Part shown: one piece after another, positions 31,855 to 40,427 of the stretch
How positions within the stretch are numbered: position 1 is the first letter of the stretch
Layout of the letters: the number at the start of each line of letters is the position of its first letter
Source of the DNA: Shewanella amazonensis SB2B
GTDB lineage: Bacteria; Pseudomonadota; Gammaproteobacteria; Enterobacterales; Shewanellaceae
Reading direction: 5' to 3'
DNA length: 64,000 bases
Assembly (NCBI RefSeq): GCF_000015245.1
Contig: NC_008700.1
Span: forward strand, 1,680,001-1,744,000
Notes under the pieces: generated by a model
Databases searched by the model: none
What the model was told of the DNA's origin: nothing
The model's input: only the letters and a program-made list of their open reading frames with translations
Position numbers and translations under genes: made by a program

Positions 31855-33507
31855 ATGGGTAAGTGGTTTAAATCGGGTTCCCCCTGGATTTGGATGACTG
31901 GCGGCGCGGTGAGCATCAGCCTTATCGCCGTGCTGGGCCTCTTGCTCCTTATCGCCTGGCGCGGTCTGTCGTATTTCTGGCCAGCTGACATCTACGAGTG
32001 GAAACTGCGCGATGCCAAAGGGGTGGAGTCCACCCTGATTGGCGAAATTTATGATAGTGAAGCCGTGCCCACTGAGCGCCTTATCACCGCCGGTGTGGAG
32101 TTTGCCGAGCCTCCCGGCGAGTTCGTCACCCGTTATCTGGTGAAAACCGGGAACCGTGAATTCGTGGGGCTGGATTTCCGCTGGATTTTGGAGACTGACA
32201 TCGTCTCGCGCACTACTCCCGAAGGCATTGCCAAAATCGAGCGCACCAAAAACGGTAACTTCTATGGTTATCCGCTGGCGGTGATTGAAGATGGCAAGCG
32301 TCTGGAACTTACCGACGTGCAGCACTCACTGGAAGAGCATATTGCTCGTGCGGTGAGCATTGCCGACAAGGCGATGACACTGCAAAAGCGTGATATCGGC
32401 GCCATCAACTACGAGCTGGAACGCCTGCGTCTGAAAGCGCGCCGCGCCGAACTGGACGGTGAGCTCAGCGACAGCAAAAAGCAGGAGTTTGAAGCGGCCC
32501 GTCAAAAGCTTGAAGCCGACTATCTGGTGCTGGAAAAAGAACTCTTTGCCCTGCGTGATGAAGCGGCCCGCGACAGCGTGATTATTCGAGACATGCGCGG
32601 TGAAGAAGTGGTGCTCAAGCTCGATAGCGTGCTGGACGTGGCCTATGCAAATCGTCTCGGCTTCGTTGGCAAGATTGGTCACTGGTTCGCCGGTGTGGCG
32701 AACTTTGTCAGCGCCGATCCCCGCGAGGCCAACACCGAAGGCGGTGTCTTCCCGGCAATCTTCGGCACCGTGTTTATGGTGCTGCTGATGGCCGTAATCG
32801 TGACGCCATTCGGGGTGATTGCCGCCATTTACCTGCACGAATATGCCAAAAAAGGCCCGCTTACCAAGATTATCCGCATTGCCGTGATTAACCTTGCCGG
32901 CGTGCCGTCGATTGTGTACGGCGTGTTCGGTCTGGGCTTCTTTGTGTACATGCTGGGGGGCTCCATCGACCAGCTGTTTTACCCCGAAGCGCTGCCGTCG
33001 CCCACCTTTGGTTCGCCCGGTGTGATTTGGTCGGCGCTGACGCTTGCCATTCTTACCCTGCCGGTGGTGATTGTGTCCACCGAGGAAGGTTTGTCGCGTA
33101 TTCCAAGCGCAGTGCGACAGGGCAGTTTGGCGCTGGGCGCCACCAAGGCTGAGACCCTGTGGCGGATTGTGATCCCCATGGCGAGCCCTGCGATTATGAC
33201 GGGCCTTATCCTGGCAGTCGCACGTGCCGCCGGTGAAGTGGCGCCGCTGATGCTGGTGGGTGTAGTCAAGCTTGCGCCAACGCTGCCCATCGACATGAAC
33301 TTCCCCTTTGTGCACCTGGACCGTAAGTTCATGCACCTCGGGTTCCATATTTACGACGTGGGCTTCCAGAGCCCCAACGTGGAGGCGGCCCGTCCGTTGG
33401 TGTACGCCACCTCCTTCCTGCTGGTGTCCGTGATTGTGGCGCTGAACCTGACCGCCATCAGTGTACGTAACCACCTGCGTGAAAAATATCGCTCCCTTGA
33501 GCATTGA
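31855..33507 (+). CDS. pstA: Phosphate ABC transporter permease PstA (long form)
   Basis: A 550-residue protein, again longer than E. coli PstA (296). After a first membrane segment (ISLIAVLGLLLLIAWRGLSY) comes a ~250-residue insertion with a charged, heptad-like coiled-coil stretch around residues 160-235 (INYELERLRLKARRAELDG). The permease core begins near residue 300 (FGTVFMVLLMAVIVTPFGV) and carries the EAA motif GSLALGATKAETLWRIVIP. It pairs with PstC. GGGGAAAG precedes the ATG. Lies 63 bp after pstC and 35 bp before pstB. Confidence 0.93.
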   Translation: MGKWFKSGSPWIWMTGGAVSISLIAVLGLLLLIAWRGLSYFWPADIYEWKLRDAKGVESTLIGEIYDSEAVPTERLITAGVEFAEPPGEFVTRYLVKTGNREFVGLDFRWILETDIVSRTTPEGIAKIERTKNGNFYGYPLAVIEDGKRLELTDVQHSLEEHIARAVSIADKAMTLQKRDIGAINYELERLRLKARRAELDGELSDSKKQEFEAARQKLEADYLVLEKELFALRDEAARDSVIIRDMRGEEVVLKLDSVLDVAYANRLGFVGKIGHWFAGVANFVSADPREANTEGGVFPAIFGTVFMVLLMAVIVTPFGVIAAIYLHEYAKKGPLTKIIRIAVINLAGVPSIVYGVFGLGFFVYMLGGSIDQLFYPEALPSPTFGSPGVIWSALTLAILTLPVVIVSTEEGLSRIPSAVRQGSLALGATKAETLWRIVIPMASPAIMTGLILAVARAAGEVAPLMLVGVVKLAPTLPIDMNFPFVHLDRKFMHLGFHIYDVGFQSPNVEAARPLVYATSFLLVSVIVALNLTAISVRNHLREKYRSLEH

Positions 33508-33542
33508 TAATCCGACGATTATCCTGAGAATTGGTACAGAAT

Positions 33543-34361
33543 ATGATTTCGATAGACAGCACTGTAATGAAGACCGAAACCCTGGATTTGGCCAATCTGC
33601 CCGCGTCGGAGACGGCTCTGGAGATCCAAAACCTCAATTTGCACTATGGCACCAAGCAGGCCCTGTTTGATGTGTCCATGAAGATCCCGAAAAAGCGCGT
33701 TACTGCCTTTATCGGTCCCAGCGGCTGCGGTAAATCGACCCTGCTGCGCTGCATTAACCGCATGAACGACCTGGTGGATAACTGCAATATCACAGGTGAA
33801 ATTCGCCTGCATGAGCAGAATATCTACGACAAGGCGGTGGATGTGGCGGCGCTGCGCCGTAACGTGGGCATGGTGTTCCAGCGCCCCAATCCTTTCCCCA
33901 AGTCCATCTACGAGAACGTGGTGTATGGCCTGCGCCTGCAGGGCATTAACAACCGTCGTGAGCTGGATGAAGCCTGTGAGCGCTCGCTGCGCGGCGCTGC
34001 CATTTGGGATGAAGTGAAAGACCGTCTGCATGACAATGCCTTTGGTCTTTCAGGTGGTCAGCAGCAGCGTCTGGTGATTGCCCGCGCCATTGCCATTGAG
34101 CCCGAAGTGCTGCTGCTCGATGAGCCTACCTCGGCCCTGGATCCCATCTCGACCCTGACCATTGAAGAGCTCATCACCGAGCTTAAGGCCAAATACACTG
34201 TGGTTATCGTTACCCACAACATGCAGCAGGCCGCGCGGGTATCTGATCAAACGGCCTTTATGTATATGGGCGAGCTGGTGGAATATGCCGATACCAACAC
34301 CATCTTCACCACGCCATCCCAGCGCAAAACAGAAGACTACATCACAGGCCGTTACGGTTAA
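33543..34361 (+). CDS. pstB: Phosphate ABC transporter ATP-binding protein PstB
   Basis: A 272-residue ABC ATPase with Walker A FIGPSGCGKSTLLRC, the PstB-type Q-loop VGMVFQRPNPFPKSIYENV, the signature FGLSGGQQQRLVIARAIA and Walker B VLLLDEPTSALDPIST, plus the H-loop TVVIVTHNMQQAARVSD. It drives phosphate import through PstC/PstA. The start is uncertain: ATG 33543 gives a short N-terminal tail before the ABC fold, and an ATG at 33567 is also possible. Third gene of the operon. Confidence 0.95.
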   Translation: MISIDSTVMKTETLDLANLPASETALEIQNLNLHYGTKQALFDVSMKIPKKRVTAFIGPSGCGKSTLLRCINRMNDLVDNCNITGEIRLHEQNIYDKAVDVAALRRNVGMVFQRPNPFPKSIYENVVYGLRLQGINNRRELDEACERSLRGAAIWDEVKDRLHDNAFGLSGGQQQRLVIARAIAIEPEVLLLDEPTSALDPISTLTIEELITELKAKYTVVIVTHNMQQAARVSDQTAFMYMGELVEYADTNTIFTTPSQRKTEDYITGRYG

Positions 34362-34384
34362 CAGCAAGAGGCGTTTGAATTCAC

Positions 34385-35095
34385 ATGGATAAACTGAGTA
34401 CCAATAAGCACATTTCCGGTCAGTTCAATGCCGAGCTGGACGACATCCGTAACCGGGTTCTGGCCATGGGTGGTCTGGTAGAGCGTCAGCTGGAGCAGGC
34501 ACTGGATGCCCTCGGTGGCTTGGATGCCGAGCTCGCCAAGCGCGTGATCGATGGCGACCACAAGGTCAACGGCATGGAGGTGTCCATCGACGAAGAGTGC
34601 ACCCGTATCATTGCCAAGCGTCAGCCCGCGGCGAGCGATCTGCGTCTCATCATTGCCATCTCCAAGACCATTGCCGACCTTGAACGTATCGGTGATGCCT
34701 CGGTGCGTATTGCCAAGGCCGCACTGGAGAAGCGTAACAACAACCAGCAACCGCTGCTGGTGAGCATTGAGTCCATGGGACGCCATGCCACCCGCATGCT
34801 GCATTCCACGCTGGATGCGCTGGCGCGGATGGATGTGGAGTCGGCCCTGGAGCTGCACCGAGAAGATGCCCGTCTGGATAAGGAGTACGAGGGCATCATT
34901 CGTCAGCTGATGACCTACATGATGGAAGACCCCCGTTCAATTCCGGGAGTACTGGATGTGCTCTGGGCCGCCCGCGCGGTGGAGAGAGTAGGGGACCGCT
35001 GTAAGAACATCTGCGAGTACATCATCTACTACGTGAAGGGCAAGGATGTGCGCCATACCTCCTACGAGGACATGGAAAAAGACATTAACCTCTGA
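34385..35095 (+). CDS. phoU: Phosphate signalling protein PhoU
   Basis: A 236-residue all-helical protein with the two PhoU repeats. Repeat 1 contains FNAELDDIRNRVLAMGGLVE and ARxxxARDLR-type sequence, here RQPAASDLRLIIAISKTIAD and LERIGDAS. Repeat 2 has HREDARLDKEYEGIIRQLM and RAVERVGDRCKNICEYI. The two ERIGD/ERVGD motifs are the metal-binding sites. PhoU restrains PhoR when phosphate is plentiful and limits Pst uptake. Length is close to E. coli PhoU (241). Last gene of the operon, followed by a strong terminator. Confidence 0.95.
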   Translation: MDKLSTNKHISGQFNAELDDIRNRVLAMGGLVERQLEQALDALGGLDAELAKRVIDGDHKVNGMEVSIDEECTRIIAKRQPAASDLRLIIAISKTIADLERIGDASVRIAKAALEKRNNNQQPLLVSIESMGRHATRMLHSTLDALARMDVESALELHREDARLDKEYEGIIRQLMTYMMEDPRSIPGVLDVLWAARAVERVGDRCKNICEYIIYYVKGKDVRHTSYEDMEKDINL

Positions 35096-35117
35096 TGTCT
35101 CTGCTGTTGCCATCTTT

Positions 35118-35143
35118 AAAAGCCGGGTTCCCCCGGCTTTTTT
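35118..35143 (+). terminator. Terminator of the pstCAB-phoU operon
   Basis: 10-bp stem AAAAGCCGGG / CCCGGCTTTT with TTCC loop and a T6 run, 23 bases after the phoU stop. Confidence 0.9.
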
Positions 35144-35336
35144 GTGTCTCTGATCCGCCTGGACATCGGCACTGATGGCGTATTGTCGATACCCGTTGGC
35201 TCAATAAAAACCGTGGTATTTGCACCGGTAACGAAAAGGAGTGAGGCACGGATAGCCAGAGTCAACGGCTGTGATACCATAGCGGACAATTTCAGGGGCA
35301 TCCTGCCCCAAAGCCACTGCGTTAATCGAGGAAATA

Positions 35337-35909
35337 ATGAAAACCACTCTGACCCGTGGACTGATGAACGTATTGCCCATGGCACTTAGCCTGTGGCTTT
35401 TCTGGTCGCTATTCGTGTCGCTGGATGAGTTGGGTGTCTTGCTGCTGGAGTTGGTGGGCTTACCCAAGCTGTTTGTGGGTGAGGGCTTCTTGCTGGTGAT
35501 AGCCCTGGTATTCTCTGCCGGCTTGCTGTTTTCCGTCAGCCCCATCCAATGGATATGGGGCAAGGTTGAGCGCGCGCTGATGCGCTTTCCACTGTTTAAG
35601 TCTGTGTATGGCAGTATCAGAGACATAGCGTCTTTGATGAACCGTGATGGCAAGCCAAAGGATCAGCAGGTGGTACTGGTCAAACAGGCCAATGGCGGAT
35701 ACGTGGTGGGCTTTATCATGACTGATAAAGCGCCTGAGCCTGTATCACAGGCGCTGGGGGACGGCGACTGGGTGCCCGTGCTGTTTCAGCTTTCCTATCA
35801 AATGGCCGGTGTCACTACCCTGGTTAAGCGTGAAGACCTTATCAAGGTTGACTGGAGCTTTGAAGAAGCCATGCGTTTTAACCTGACTGCCGGTCTGTCA
35901 AAGTCCTGA
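35337..35909 (+). CDS. DUF502 family inner-membrane protein
   Basis: A 190-residue protein with two membrane segments (LMNVLPMALSLWLFWSLFV and LLVIALVFSAGLLFSV) and then a soluble domain. The DUF502 landmarks are present: PLFKSVYGSIRDIASLMN after the second segment, GGYVVGFIMTD, and a region around VPVLFQLSYQMAG. The family is widespread in bacteria and of unknown function. GAGGAAATA gives a good ribosome site for the ATG. It stands alone after the pho terminator with about 190 bp of its own upstream sequence. Confidence 0.85.
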   Translation: MKTTLTRGLMNVLPMALSLWLFWSLFVSLDELGVLLLELVGLPKLFVGEGFLLVIALVFSAGLLFSVSPIQWIWGKVERALMRFPLFKSVYGSIRDIASLMNRDGKPKDQQVVLVKQANGGYVVGFIMTDKAPEPVSQALGDGDWVPVLFQLSYQMAGVTTLVKREDLIKVDWSFEEAMRFNLTAGLSKS

Positions 35910-36001
35910 GCGACTAATCGCATCGTCATTTAACACCTATGCCAGCCCTGCGGCGATTTCAGCAGGGCCACGCCTCTTGCCAGATTGTTTCTATTCTAAA
36001 G

Positions 36002-36045
36002 ACGCCACTATTCTCAATACGCCACTATTCTCAATACGCCACTAT
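36002..36045. repeat. 17-bp tandem repeat, 2.6 copies
   Basis: ACGCCACTATTCTCAAT occurs twice in perfect tandem (36002-36018, 36019-36035) with a third partial copy ACGCCACTAT. It sits between the DUF502 and GFA gene ends, in a non-coding gap. Confidence 0.9.
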
Positions 36046-36050
36046 AACCA

Positions 36051-36452
36051 CTAGCCTTGTGAGCGGGATCTGATAAAGCGCGGCAGATTGTCCTGGATAG
36101 TCAGCCATGGCTGCCGGCTTTGGGTATGGATGTGGTACTTGGGTGAGATGCCCGACGCGTCGTCCAGAGAGCAGATGCTGAGGGTCAGATAGTCGGGATA
36201 TTGGGTGCTGCGATAAGTCAGGGTGCAGCCACATTCAGGACAAAATCCACGGCGGATATTGTCCGATGAGGCGTATTCTTTTACCTCACCAGCAAGCCAG
36301 CTGACCTGCTCCGCCTTAAAGTCCATCCAGGCGCCAAACGGGGCGCCTGAGGTCTTTTGGCAATCCAGACAATGGCAATAGTCGGCATCAAAGGGCTCTG
36401 CGCTGAGCTGATAACGAATGTTGCCGCAGTGGCAACCACCTTGCCTGTTCAT
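36051..36452 (-). CDS. GFA family zinc-binding protein (CENP-V/GFA fold)
   Basis: A 133-residue protein with the cysteine pattern of the GFA family: GGCHCGNIRYQL at the start, CHCLDCQKTSGAPFGAW near residue 27 and FCPECGCTLTYRS near residue 70. The cysteines bind zinc. The family was named for glutathione-dependent formaldehyde-activating enzyme, but most members are uncharacterised and that activity should not be assumed here. It lies 37 bp downstream of an SRPBCC gene on the same strand, so the two may be co-transcribed. Confidence 0.88.
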   Translation of the reverse strand: MNRQGGCHCGNIRYQLSAEPFDADYCHCLDCQKTSGAPFGAWMDFKAEQVSWLAGEVKEYASSDNIRRGFCPECGCTLTYRSTQYPDYLTLSICSLDDASGISPKYHIHTQSRQPWLTIQDNLPRFIRSRSQG

Positions 36453-36489
36453 GTTTGCCTCCTTGTTGACGCCTTATCTGCGGCCCTTA

Positions 36490-36903
36490 TCAGCTGCGAA
36501 GGGACTCTACGTGTTGCTTAAAGTTGTCCAGGATAGCCTGCCAGCCCTGGCGCTGCTGCTCAGCGGTATGTTGGTCCTCATTGTCGAAGGTTTCCTCCAG
36601 CAGCACGCCTTCCTTGGTTTGACGCAGGATCACCTGTACTTCGCGACCATCTTCCATCACAAACGTCAGGGCGCTGCCGGGGATAAGATTGGTGAAGGTG
36701 CCGCTAAAATCAAAGCCCATGGAGCCGTCACGGGCCTGCATCCGATAACTGAATGTGCCCCCTTCACGCAGATCGATTTCTGCTGCGGGGCAGCACCAGC
36801 TGTCGGCCGCAAAATTCCATTGGCAAATATGGCTGGGGGTTGTCCAGGCTTGCCACACAATGGCAATAGGGGCGTCAATCAGGGTTTGTACTGTGGTTTT
36901 CAT
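36490..36903 (-). CDS. SRPBCC / AHSA1-like domain protein
   Basis: A 137-residue single-domain protein of the START-like fold: IDAPIAIVWQAWTTPSHICQ near the N-terminus, GGTFSYRMQARDGSMGFDFSG split over two strands, LTFVMEDGREV and a long C-terminal helix QGWQAILDNFKQHVESL. This pattern is that of AHSA1/activator-of-Hsp90-like bacterial proteins, which bind hydrophobic ligands; specific roles are unknown. First of two leftward genes with the GFA gene. Confidence 0.85.
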   Translation of the reverse strand: MKTTVQTLIDAPIAIVWQAWTTPSHICQWNFAADSWCCPAAEIDLREGGTFSYRMQARDGSMGFDFSGTFTNLIPGSALTFVMEDGREVQVILRQTKEGVLLEETFDNEDQHTAEQQRQGWQAILDNFKQHVESLRS

Positions 36904-36967
36904 GGTACTCAGTTCCTTGTACTCGGCGGGATGAGCGGCAGGGCATCAAGGCGCTGCCGCAATCAGC

Positions 36968-37834
36968 TTAAGCGGACTTAAGCCCCTCATAAAGCGTGGC
37001 AATCCATTTTTCTTCATTGATGAACGACCAACTCCAGCTTTGATATTTTTCGCCCAGGCCTTCGGAGGTCATTTGTTCGAGGCTTTTGCCCTCGCGGTGG
37101 GCTTCCTTGGCCCAGTTGATACTGTAATCAAGCATGTGTTTAAACTTTAACAAATCATCCTTGGTGGCAAGCTCACCATGCCCCGGGATGACTTTGGTGT
37201 CGTCCCCGATCATCTGCAGCACCGTAGCCACATTGTCGCGATAGCCTATCACGTCGCCACCACCCTTAAGGTCAATGTAGGGAAATCTGTCTTTAAAAAA
37301 GAGATCGCCCATGTGAATAACGTTGGCAGCCTGCCAAAGCACGACACTGTCGCCGTCGGTGTGGCCGGGGCCCAGATGGGTTACTTTCAGGTTGTCACCG
37401 TTAAATCGAATATTGATGCCCTTGTCGTAGGTAATGACCGGCAAACCTGCGCTAGGGAACTTGTCGTCCTTTTGCAGTCGTTGCAGGACGTTATCATGGG
37501 CCATGACAGTGCCATGGTCTGCGAAGTGTGCATTTCCTCCGGTGTGATCGCCATGATAATGGGTGTTGATGATGTATCTGGGCATAGCGGCTTTTTTGGC
37601 ACCCGGCGTTTGCGCGAGGGCCGCAGTTATCTTGTCTGCCAAGGGGGCGAACTGATCATCAATGATCAGCAGGCCGTCTTCGCCGCTGCTGACGCCTATA
37701 TTCCCACCGGCGCCTTCAAACAACCAGGCGCTGCCATTGAGGTGAGTACTTTTGATTTCCACGGCAGCAAATTTATCGTCGGCGGACATGGCTGCGCTAC
37801 AGCACAGCAGCAGGATCAGTGGCAGTTTGTTCAT
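36968..37834 (-). CDS. Metallo-beta-lactamase-fold hydrolase, exported
   Basis: A 288-residue protein with a short signal peptide (LPLILLLCCSAAMSA). The metal motif YHGDHTGGNAHFADH lies near residue 105, preceded by GLLIIDDQFAPLADKI, and further ligands appear in LGPGHTDGDSVV and VIPGHGEL. This is the MBL superfamily layout with a periplasmic location, similar to proteins annotated as quinoprotein relay or glyoxalase-like hydrolases. It lacks anything that would prove beta-lactamase activity. The ATG at 37834 has AGGGA upstream and begins the signal peptide. A 7-bp hairpin (GCGGCAG / CTGCCGC, 36935-36960) follows the gene, without a T-run. Confidence 0.85.
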   Translation of the reverse strand: MNKLPLILLLCCSAAMSADDKFAAVEIKSTHLNGSAWLFEGAGGNIGVSSGEDGLLIIDDQFAPLADKITAALAQTPGAKKAAMPRYIINTHYHGDHTGGNAHFADHGTVMAHDNVLQRLQKDDKFPSAGLPVITYDKGINIRFNGDNLKVTHLGPGHTDGDSVVLWQAANVIHMGDLFFKDRFPYIDLKGGGDVIGYRDNVATVLQMIGDDTKVIPGHGELATKDDLLKFKHMLDYSINWAKEAHREGKSLEQMTSEGLGEKYQSWSWSFINEEKWIATLYEGLKSA

Positions 37835-38478
37835 CTGTATATCCCTGTTGTTATAAACCTGTTTAAAGCTACAAGAATTCACCTTAAACGCAAGTAGAGA
37901 TCCCCCTGCGTCTCGTGCTGGCACGCGCCATTGATGCGTCAAAAAATCGCTGCGTCTGTTGGTGGCGATTTATCCCGCTATTCCCAATATTTTTGGATGA
38001 AATGACTGTTGCTGGTCCTATTCATTGCGCGCAATGAAAAGCGTCATTTTGCCGTGTCAAAATTCAGGCATTTGACTTTTTATTGACACTGGATAAATAA
38101 AGCCATGTTTCTCGTAAAAAAAGCAATTATCAAATTTTCAGGATCGCTAACTTAATGGAAATTAGTCAAAAATTCGTCTGGTATGACCAGATTAAAAATT
38201 AATCAATCTTATGTGTTGTTTTTAAAAGAAAATGGCTGAAACCCGCTAATTTACTGGGTTTCAGCCTATATACAAGCCGACAAGCTTCTCTATAGAATGA
38301 CCTCGCCGAACAGATCCATAGAGGTTTGGGTGAAAAAGTGAAGGAAAGCGTTTCTAATCGTAAAAAGGATGTCCTGAAACGCAAAAGCTTCCATCGTTAT
38401 TCACATACAAATTCTAGTTTTATCAGTTATCTGAAACCTGAAAAACACAGAATTTGAATAGCCCAAAAGAGTTGCAAA
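37835..38478. other. Gene-free AT-rich stretch with inverted repeats
   Basis: This 644-bp gap lacks a convincing gene. It is more AT-rich than its surroundings. It contains a sigma-70-like promoter TTGACT-N16-TAAATA (38072-38099), a GATTAA-AAA-TTAATC palindrome (38190-38204) and the strong inverted repeat at 38234-38266. These could form a long 5' leader for the protease gene or an unannotated small RNA. Confidence 0.5.
38234..38266. repeat. Perfect 11-bp inverted repeat (possible RNA hairpin)
   Basis: GGCTGAAACCC / GGGTTTCAGCC with an 11-base loop. On the minus strand it is followed by a T-rich stretch (ATTTTCTTTT), like a terminator, yet no leftward gene precedes it. On the plus strand no T-run follows. 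Confidence 0.75.
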
Positions 38479-40320
38479 ATGACAAAGTTGACCCAAGTTA
38501 CTGCAAGCACCGCCCACATCCGTCAGTCACAGCGCCTTTCTTCAAAGGGGTTTGGCAGGACAGTTGCGTCAATGATGGTGATGTCCGCAATGGGACTGGC
38601 CGCCATGGTGCCTGTGGCTGCAAACGCCGCCGTGACCGGGGCGCAGAAAACTCTGGTGTTTCTGGTCAACTTTCAGGAAAACCCCAACGATCTGCCCATG
38701 AGCGTCAGCGAAGCTGATGCCATGGTGTTCGGCACCGTCAATGATTTCTACCGTGCGGCCTCAGATAACCAACTGTGGTTGACCGGTACCGTGGCTGGTG
38801 TGTTCACCGCGCCCATGTCCAACCAGGTTTGCAACAACGCCAATACCCTGGCGCAGTCCATCAATGAACAGGCGATTGCCGCCGGCGTGCCCCTGAACCA
38901 GTATGACCGCTATGTGTATCTGACCACCAAGGACGCCTGTCAGTCTGAAGGCTCAGCCACCCTGACCGGTCTGCCATCACGCGCCGTTATCAATGGTCCT
39001 CAGCCTGCCCGCGTTGTTGCACACGAATTTGGTCACAACCTGGGCCTGGAACACGCCGGTGCCTGGGATTGTGATGCCGGTACGCTGGCGGGTAACTGCC
39101 GCGTAATTGAGTACGGTGACAGCTACAGCACCATGGGTAACTCAGATATGGGCTATTTCGGCGCCGAGCAAAAAGAACAGCTGGGTTGGGTTAGCGCAGC
39201 GTCTGGTGCAGTAGCTGTGGCAGCGGAGGATGGTGTGTATACTCTGGGCGCCTATGAGCAGAGCAACGGCCAACCCATCGCGGTGAAAATCCCCCGCGGT
39301 GCCGACCCCGTCACCGGCAAACAGCGTTGGTTTTATATCGAGTATCGCCAGTCTCTGGCCCATGACAGCTTCCTGGCTGCACGCTCTTACACCCTGTACC
39401 GCGGCGATGTGACCGAAGGGGTATTGGTTCGTATGGTCACCGAAGGTGAGCCACGCAGCCGCGTACTGCACATGAAGCCTGATGCCTACTTCAAGCAAAG
39501 ATATGGCATGAACGACTGGAAAGATCCTGCCATGGCCATAGGTGACAGCTTTACCGATCCGGATTCAGGTGTGACTTTCAGTCTCTTGTCTGCCAATGGC
39601 AACACTGCCGACATCAGTGTCCAGCTGGGTAGCGCTGCTGGTCAGTGTTTGAAAGCCGCACCAACCGTTACCGCTGTGCAAAGCGTTGCCTCCGGGAATG
39701 CCGGTGACACTGTGCAGTACAGTGTGAGAATTGAAAACCGTGACTCTGCAGATTGTGCCGCTACCGATTACCGTGTTGCAGCCAGCCTGCTGAGTGGTTG
39801 GCAGGCCAACACTGCCACTGTCACTCTGGCTCCCGGTGCCAGTCAGCAGGTGACGCTGGCCGTTACTTCTGCCGGCAACAGTGCTGACGGTAACTACAAC
39901 GTGCCTGTGACTGCCACTTCACTGGCCGACACCAGCGTTAAAGGCAGCACCAACCTGACTTACCAGGTAATTGCAGCCCCTGCTGCCAGTGAGCTGGTTG
40001 CCAACAATGACCTGGTGAACATCAGCAGCAAGCAAGCCGTTACCATCGCGGTGAAGGCCAATGACGTGATAGCCCAGGGTGCCAGTGTGACAGTGCAGGT
40101 TTCTGCCGCCGCTAAAGGCAGCGTGGAAGTACTGAGTGATGGCAGCGTACGTTACACTCCTGCCAAGGCGTTCAAAACCAGCGACAGCTTCAGCTACACC
40201 CTGTTTGATGGTATCAGCAGCTCCAGCGCGACCGTGACTGTGACGCTGAGCTCATCCACCACAGATACAGGTGATACCAGCACTGGCGGCAGCACCGGCG
40301 GCAAAGGTAAGAACCGTTGA
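38479..40320 (+). CDS. Secreted zinc metalloprotease with C-terminal beta domains
   Basis: A 613-residue exported protein. The long signal region ends near residue 50 (AAMVPVAANA). The catalytic motif HEFGHNLGLEHAG begins at residue 182, an HExxHxxGxxH zincin, followed by the Met-turn-like YSTMGNSDMGYFGAEQKEQL. This matches gametolysin/M11-type or related metzincin proteases. Residues ~390-490 look like a NEW3/NPCBM-associated beta domain (GNAGDTVQYSVRIENRDS), and ~500-595 like a cadherin/Big-type repeat (VRYTPAKAFKTSDSFSYTLF). The tail is Gly/Ser/Thr-rich, ending GGKGKNR. Substrate unknown. Convergent with the DUF11-like gene. Confidence 0.87.
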   Translation: MTKLTQVTASTAHIRQSQRLSSKGFGRTVASMMVMSAMGLAAMVPVAANAAVTGAQKTLVFLVNFQENPNDLPMSVSEADAMVFGTVNDFYRAASDNQLWLTGTVAGVFTAPMSNQVCNNANTLAQSINEQAIAAGVPLNQYDRYVYLTTKDACQSEGSATLTGLPSRAVINGPQPARVVAHEFGHNLGLEHAGAWDCDAGTLAGNCRVIEYGDSYSTMGNSDMGYFGAEQKEQLGWVSAASGAVAVAAEDGVYTLGAYEQSNGQPIAVKIPRGADPVTGKQRWFYIEYRQSLAHDSFLAARSYTLYRGDVTEGVLVRMVTEGEPRSRVLHMKPDAYFKQRYGMNDWKDPAMAIGDSFTDPDSGVTFSLLSANGNTADISVQLGSAAGQCLKAAPTVTAVQSVASGNAGDTVQYSVRIENRDSADCAATDYRVAASLLSGWQANTATVTLAPGASQQVTLAVTSAGNSADGNYNVPVTATSLADTSVKGSTNLTYQVIAAPAASELVANNDLVNISSKQAVTIAVKANDVIAQGASVTVQVSAAAKGSVEVLSDGSVRYTPAKAFKTSDSFSYTLFDGISSSSATVTVTLSSSTTDTGDTSTGGSTGGKGKNR

Positions 40321-40335
40321 CAGTGACCCGATAAA

Positions 40336-40365
40336 AAAAAGCCCGGTATTGATACCGGGCTTTTT
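40336..40365. terminator. Bidirectional terminator between protease and DUF11-like genes
   Basis: 14-bp stem AAAAAGCCCGGTAT / ATACCGGGCTTTTT. There are T5 on the plus strand and eight T on the minus strand, so both convergent genes can use it. Confidence 0.9.
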
Positions 40366-40427
40366 GTTTGTGCTCTTTCTGGAGTCAGGTCTTGTGGTTC
40401 ACAATCAAGCCACTGACTGACCAGCCG

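Noticed and set aside
31114..33504. Two long open frames (403 and 392 codons) on the minus strand opposite pstC and pstA
   Set aside because: Low-complexity His/Gln/Gly-rich translations without family similarity; they mirror the codon bias of the real pst genes on the plus strand.
36002..36045. Tandem repeat considered as a CRISPR remnant
   Set aside because: Units are directly adjacent with no spacers, and no cas genes are present.
36968..37834. Beta-lactam resistance gene
   Set aside because: It has the metallo-beta-lactamase fold motif, but that superfamily is broad and nothing shows beta-lactam hydrolysis.
38199..38384. 61-codon minus-strand frame in the gap before the protease gene
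   Set aside because: No ribosome site, runs through the strong inverted repeat, and its translation lacks any recognisable pattern; kept only as part of the sRNA question.
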